A stretch of 23,518 nt of DNA from Larix sibirica (taxonomy: Eukaryota; Streptophyta; Pinopsida; Pinales; Pinaceae), in the NCBI GenBank assembly GCA_004151065.3, contig NWUY0300107671.1:1-23518 (forward strand), written 5' to 3'. Within the stretch, counting starts at the first letter, position 1; each line of letters starts with the position of its first letter. The notes under the pieces were generated by a model that saw only the letters and a program-made list of their open reading frames with translations, was not told the origin of the DNA and made no database searches. Shown piece by piece: positions 18,271 through 23,518 of the stretch. The position numbers were made by a program, and so were the translations under genes.

Positions 18271-20740
18271 TTCAGTCCCCAAACAAATGGATTTCCATAT
18301 CTAATCTATTGATGTGGTTTTCAATACATAACACAAAGTGCCACCTATAGGTCCCAAATTTTATCTTTCCCATTCCAGGGCATCAATAAAGCAATATATA
18401 AACTATGTATGTATCCATTTTTTTTATCATCTACATATTTGTTTAAAGAGAGATAGATTGCAATTGCATTAACAAGAGCTATGTGGAGCTTAGTCCCTGC
18501 CTTTAATTTAAATAAATGCATCATCTAAATACTAAATAATATTAAATAACATTATTAATTTGAAAAAAAAAAATTAATTAAAGAGAAAATCCCTTGTGCG
18601 TGTGGATAAGAAAAGCCAAGTATATAGTACAAAATGTGTTTGTAAACATCGACATGATGTAAAAATTGCATGCATATATGATATGCATACATCAAAAACT
18701 CAAAAATGTAGACAACTATGGAAAACACAAATTGGTGTTTTATAATAGGGGGTTAATACATAGGCAACAGTTAGGTTTTTAGGACCTCAAGTTTTTTTCT
18801 TTTTTTTAATTGTTTTATGTATTTTTCTTATAAAAAAACTGGAGTTTTTCTAGAGGACCCACTGATGTTTTGTTTCTATCAAGCTAAAAATAGACCCCAG
18901 TTGGATCCTCTAGCATTTCCAATCCAAAAATGGATCCTTGCCATATCTAGATACATCTCTTAGAAACACGGATCTTGAAACTTAGGATAAAAGGTATCGT
19001 GTATATTCATCAATAACCAATGATGTTGCAGATAGTGCAGAAGATATCCTTATGATTTTTTGTTGAAAAGACTCACCTACTTGGTTGGAATTGGTAACTG
19101 TGCTTGGAAGAACTCAAATAAATCCACAAGGAGAAGGGATAAGGGATGGCATAAAATTTAAGCTTAAAAAGTTTTAATCATCATATAGTTGTGAGAAGCT
19201 TCAAGCAAGTTCCCTAATATTAGAATTGACTGCAATGGCTTGTCCTTTTCAAAATCAAACATAGGTTAACCGATAACTATACAGGTTAACTAATAACTAT
19301 ACATGGCATTACTTGTTTACAATTTTGTTTTGAACCAAAAACCTTAACTCTTGGCTAAGAAGGTAGCACTAGAAGTACATGTGAAGTTCCTTTTCAAGAG
19401 GCACTTAGCAGCTTATTCTAATAAATTTTAATCATTATAAATTGTGTGAGAACAATGTAGACCTCCTAAGCCACAATTAAAAAGTCAATGCCTTTACAAT
19501 CATTCAGTTAGGCTCAAGCCATAAGCTTTGTCAGTTCAAAGAACATGAAATTGTGCCCTAATTTTTGGTCCCTTCCTATTTGTATTTGGAATGCCCCTAA
19601 CTCCTTGGGGAGATGACTATGGTTGGCGAGTATTTTCAGTCTTCATATTTAATTTGAATTTTCTTCATTTCATCTCTAAATATTCTATTAATGTAATATG
19701 TTGGTTCAGTTATAGATCATAGTTACATTATCTCATATTTTTGTGATTGTTGTGGATGGAAAATATCTTTTTTTAAGCATATTTCCATACTCATAATTAG
19801 GTGCCCCAATGAGAGGGGTATAGCATTTATTTTATGGCTATAATTTAGCAGCAAGCATTCATAGTTAGAAGAGTCTAAAAGCGCGTCCTGGCACTTAAAC
19901 ATATTTATGTGAAGGAAGTTGCATTAGGTTACACCAAAATATATTAATATTAAATCCAACTTGTGATACATAAACACACAGATGTACCATAACATGGAGT
20001 TGAGATTGCTCTAATTATTTTGACATTAAGGTAGGTTTTTTAGGATTGTTTCTTGCAATGGAGACATGTAGATAAAGCAAAAGAGAGGTTAATGGGTAAA
20101 ATTATGCTTCCAAGGGACCTAAATGCTTGCACTTACTTGAAATAAACATAATACTAAGGGATTTAGATGCTTACGACAACATGAAGAACATCGCTATTTT
20201 TGTCAAAATCCATGAACACAACTCTACGACACTTATGAATGGTATCATAAGCATCCATTTGCATAGATTTATGTCCCATGAACAACTATGATATATACTC
20301 ATATTCCCAAATGCCAAATAACTATGCCAAATTGGACCTTATCGATCTAGGAATAATTGGAATCTGGCAAGCGAATACCCAAAAATTGGCTTAAAGAGAT
20401 GATGCCTGTGTCCAGACGATTTCAAAATTATAAAATACCCAAGTCATTGCAATATCACAAATCAATTTAACCATTACAAGAATGTTCAATCAAAATTTTT
20501 CAGCAAATCCATTAACCATCACAACAATGAAAAATCAAAACATACCAAATAAATTTCCGATTTTGTGAACACCTTGCCATTCATTGTAAGGTTTTGGAAA
20601 TTTATGAATCGGTATTTAAACTCGTTAAAGACCATCTTTGAATCAATCTATTAAAAACCATTTTTGTTTAATCAATTTAAACAAGAAGAATTAATCCATG
20701 ACATGTGCATATACACTCCCAACATGTGTATGTGCATATT
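18271..20740. other. Long AT-rich stretch without a recognisable gene
   Basis: No ORF of interest, no retroelement motif and no RNA gene recognised on either strand. It holds a pure A-run near 18566, a T-run near 18800 and a 2 x 20 bp tandem repeat (19263-19302). It is probably old, unrecognisable repeat DNA. Confidence 0.5.
19263..19302. repeat. Short tandem duplication, 2 x 20 bp
   Basis: AGGTTAACCGATAACTATAC is followed directly by AGGTTAACTAATAACTATAC. Two bases differ. Confidence 0.9.
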
Positions 20741-20941
20741 CTACACCCACAAGCAATGGTTGTCCCAATGTTGATTTTCTACACCCACGTGCAATGGTTG
20801 TACGCATGTTGATTTTTTGCACCCACGAGCAATGGTTGTCCCAAATATTTCTTTCTGCACCACAAGAAATGGATGTCCCAAATCTTTCTTTATGCACCCA
20901 CAAGCAATGGTTGTCCCAAATATTTCTCTACCCCCACACAC
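20741..20941. repeat. Minisatellite, 38-bp unit, five copies plus a partial
   Basis: Copies begin near 20741, 20779, 20817, 20855 and 20892, with a partial one at 20928. The unit is roughly CTACACCCACAAGCAATGG followed by TTGTCCCAAATATTTCTTT. The first two copies share GTTGATTTT while later ones have AAATATTTC, so the array has two subtypes. Frames stay open on both strands only because of the repeat, so the ORFs here are artefacts. The near-equal 36-38 bp spacing could suggest CRISPR, but there are no distinct spacers. Confidence 0.92.
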
Positions 20942-20949
20942 AGTAGTTT

Positions 20950-21643
20950 CCTACTATTAATTATTCTCCCCATTGTTTAGCTTCTTCTTATTTTAGATCA
21001 AATATTGCTTGATTTCTTTCTTAACTGATGTTTCTATGCTACTCACCAAATATTATAGAGTTCTATCCTCAAATCTATCTATATTTCATCACAAAAGAGA
21101 TTTGATCTAACATTCCACAAGTTATCTTCAAATCTTCCATGATACTTTATCAAATCACTCCTTAAAGGATTTATCCACAGACTTTATCTCTTGCTCGATA
21201 TAAACCCTAATTCATTTATACCACACTCTTGAGTACCTTTCTTTTTACCTCTCCTTGTGCTCCTTTAAGACTTACACATTTCTTCACACTCACAGCTCTT
21301 TGTTGTTCTTTTGTTCACTGCTATTTAATTTCATAACTTTTCATTTCCACACCCACACAAATGTTGTGTGTTTCATCTTTATTTATACATGGTTTTCCAA
21401 TTTAATATTTATTGAGCCTACTAATTATTATGTTTCATCTTTATGAAACATATTATATTTTATTTTATTCGAAGCTAACCTTTATTTTTCATCATCATAG
21501 GACTTCTTCTTCTTCACATCATTATGCAATTATTCCTTTCTTGGATTTGACAAATTTGATCATGGAACACCATTTGACATCAATGACAACACTCATTTCA
21601 ACCATCTCCCCATTTGGAATTGACGTCAACACCAAGTAAAACA
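20950..21643 (-). mobile_element. Candidate 3' LTR of a minus-strand Copia element (Sirevirus-like)
   Basis: On the minus strand AAGGGGAGAT (a polypurine tract) is followed at 21643 by TGTTTTACTTGG, the expected TG start of an LTR. Within it GGTATAAATG (about 21214-21223) is a TATA candidate preceding an A/G-rich leader. The upper end is reasonably supported by the polypurine tract. The lower end is a guess, and the 38-bp minisatellite may lie inside or just outside it. No second LTR is in the window. Confidence 0.42.
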
Positions 21644-22100
21644 ATCTCCCCTTAGGTGTGAGATCCTCATTTTGTATTTTGTATTTTGTATTGATCAGAT
21701 TTGAATTGAAATTTGAATTTCTTTGGTTTAAAGTTCTCTACCTTTGACTCTGCCCTGCCTTGACCTTCCTTGTTCTGCTCCCCCTGCCTTTTAACATATT
21801 ACCTCTTGTTTTAATGCTCATTTCTCCCCCTTTGACAATAATGACAAATATTTTCTCAAAATGATTTTTTGGTTCTTTACTCCCCTTGTCAGAGTTGCTA
21901 CCAATATCATGCTCCCCCTGAAATGGTTGTCTATTTTCATCCATTATCCTCCATTTCTATTATTATTCACTTCTGGAGAGATCTTTCATTTTCTTCATTT
22001 CATCCATTTTTTTTATTCTTCAATTGTTCTGCTCCTCCTGTCAGGATTGCTCCCCTAAAGTTGTTGTTTCTCTTAATCTATCAATTTATCTGCTCCCCCT
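21644..22100 (-). repeat. Cluster of polypurine tracts (GGGGGAG motifs) beside the candidate Copia LTR
   Basis: On the minus strand GGGGAG-type tracts occur at about 21644-21653, 21776-21786, 21824-21832, 21880-21886, 21911-21920, 22031-22040, 22049-22056 and 22091-22100, several as CAGGGGGAGCA. One reads TTGTCAAAGGGGGAGAAAT, the form seen just before the 3' LTR of Sirevirus-type Copia elements, which are known to carry multiple polypurine tracts. The minus-strand ORF at 21738-21944 is not a gene. Confidence 0.55.
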
Positions 22101-22760
22101 GAGATTTTCAAGTTGGTGGTTTGAGTTTTCCAGGGATATCCATTCCTCGTCTTCTTTAATTCATAATATTTATGTAGATATTCCTATTTTACTTTCATAA
22201 TCAATAACAGGTTTACAACTCCTACCTCTATTCTTCTAATTATAGCGCTCTTCAACTACTACTACTAATCCCTGGTCTTGCTGGTTTGTTTGCCTTAAAT
22301 CATCTTCTCCAATCACAATAGGATCTTTATGACCTGAATATGGTGCTTTTCTAATGCAGATGGAACATACAATAGGGATACCAATGACTTCTTCAAATCT
22401 ATAGTTAAATTCCCTCCATCAATAACATGTATTGGGGAATTCATTAGAACAAGAGGTATGTTTGAACCAACTTGAGCATAGATATCAAGCTTAAAAAGAA
22501 TATTATCTTCCTATATAAAGACATCAAAAACTCACATCCATGTAGGACCATTTGAATGGGCCTTCCTTTTCAACAGTACTCTCCTCGGTTCTCATCACAT
22601 CTCCATTCACAAAATACGAATCTCATTGAAAATTGTTTCTCAGTGGTTGTTTCTCTCCAGCATTTATGCACATGACGGCATCTTTATATATACGTCGATA
22701 GGTGTTTATATCATAGATTTTTGGATATGGAGGATGAAGTATAGATTGTCTATATTTCAA
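22101..22760. other. No gene identified; possible Copia 3' internal remnant on the minus strand
   Basis: If the Copia call is right, its coding region should lie here on the minus strand. A short open stretch reads DPIVIGEDDLRQTNQQDQGL at about 22270-22332, but I cannot match it to integrase, reverse transcriptase or RNase H. Other frames are closed. Confidence 0.35.
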
Positions 22761-23518
22761 GTTCAAACACCAAGTGTATGACTGGGATGCGTTTGATGGC
22801 CGCAGTATTTTAGTTAGTCTTTACTAGCTTTGGTTAGCCATAAATAAATTGTTAGCTACGTATTTTATAAATCATTTAGTTAAGAATTTCCAGGCGGCTT
22901 CAAGCATGTAACTGCTAATAACTACATAGCTGCTCAAATAATGACACGTTGGAGAGATAGTTACACATACGTGAGTTGGTTAAATGCGTGGTGGCTAACA
23001 TTTCCTTCAGTGGCAAATAATTTGAGTCAGAGAGAACAACAACTCCTTGTGCCTCTCAACATCTTTTATAATGGAGGATATTTCCTGATGAAGAGACCGC
23101 CTGGTGTTTTTATCATTTATATTCGCTGAGATTTTTCGAGAGGTCCAGGCCATGCTGAAGGAGGTCTCTGATGGTTTTCGAGATGCCCAGGCCATGCTGA
23201 AGGAGGATTTGTTGCAAGCGCATTCTACTAGATCATTGCGCTTGAGAGAGATAACACCCTCTTACTATCTCCTGCACAGATATTATTCAGATGGAAGGCA
23301 GATATGTTGTTACTCTGGTTCTAAATTTGTTGATCTATGCAAACTCTATAGATTGTATTTCTATTCATTTTTGGTCCCATATATCTTCTATTTTTGTTGA
23401 TATTGGCTTGATGTTTCAATGTTAAAATGCATAAGTCTGGAGGTCCTTTCATTCCTATTGTAATGCCCGCCTCGGTACCTTAACTGTTTAGAATAATGAG
23501 GTACTAGTTTTGAAATGA
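22761..23518 (+). mobile_element. Weak LTR-like block running off the window
   Basis: The stretch has repeated TTAGTTAG/GTTAGC words (22800-22880), a TTTTATAATGG box (about 23066-23076), two 41-bp repeats (23134-23215) and no ATG-led gene that looks real. This resembles an LTR or LTR leader, but no ends, primer-binding site or polypurine tract are visible. The ORF 23104-23400 contains the repeated peptide QAMLKE and is otherwise unremarkable. Confidence 0.25.
23134..23215. repeat. Imperfect 41-bp tandem repeat, two copies
   Basis: TTTTCGAGAGGTCCAGGCCA at 23134 recurs as TTTTCGAGATGCCCAGGCCA at 23175, both followed by TGCTGAAGGAGG. The block is clearly more GC-rich than its surroundings. Confidence 0.88.

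Noticed and set aside
20741-20941. Possible CRISPR-like array
   Set aside because: Unit and step length are the same, so there are no unique spacers, and the setting is plant retrotransposon DNA.
20698-20946. Long open frames on both strands (20698-20946 plus, 20691-20941 minus)
   Set aside because: They arise only from read-through of the 38-bp minisatellite; the peptides are simple repeats.
21255-22102. Several small plus-strand ORFs with hydrophobic peptides
   Set aside because: They come from T/C-rich LTR and polypurine-complement sequence; none has a plausible start context or motif.

Overview
This looks like nuclear DNA from a seed plant with a large, repeat-rich genome. A gymnosperm is my best guess, but that is inference: the sequence is AT-rich, has one small intact gene in 23.5 kb, and is otherwise filled with old retrotransposons broken by many stops and frameshifts. 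There are no operons, tRNAs, rRNAs or CRISPR arrays.

The one intact protein gene is at 3041-3976 (+): an intronless 311-codon RAD23-like ubiquitin receptor. It has a UBL domain, an XPC-binding domain and the C-terminal UBA domain, but the central UBA1 domain of normal RAD23 is missing. It has a TATA-like box upstream and an ATG-free leader, and it looks like a retrocopy that has kept its frame.

Left of it (1-2330) lie the 3' end of a LINE (RNase H end plus A-tail) and a decayed Ty3/gypsy gag-protease fragment carrying a 99-bp tandem duplication. Right of it lie a minus-strand RNase H fragment (4225-4550), a five-copy tandem array (5440-6052) and a candidate minus-strand LTR (6331-7540).

From 7560 to about 18270 there is a nested stack. 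The base layer is a minus-strand Ty3/gypsy element, read right to left as LTR, primer-binding site (11281-11292), gag, protease and reverse transcriptase. Its protease was split by a 1.35-kb insertion (8527-9872) that has three copies of the 13-bp target sequence and looks like a retroposed transcript with an A-tail. Its LTR was split by a complete 6.2-kb plant L1-type LINE (11498-17675, + strand) with a 16-bp target-site duplication. The LINE has ORF1 with a CCHC knuckle and ORF2 with endonuclease, reverse transcriptase, zinc-binding and RNase H regions, and is plainly dead.

The right end (18271-23518) is mostly unrecognised sequence. It also has a 38-bp minisatellite (20741-20941), a candidate minus-strand Copia LTR ending at 21643 with a cluster of polypurine tracts beside it (a Sirevirus-like arrangement), and a weak LTR-like block at the far end. 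All family calls come from reading translated motifs by eye, with no database search.
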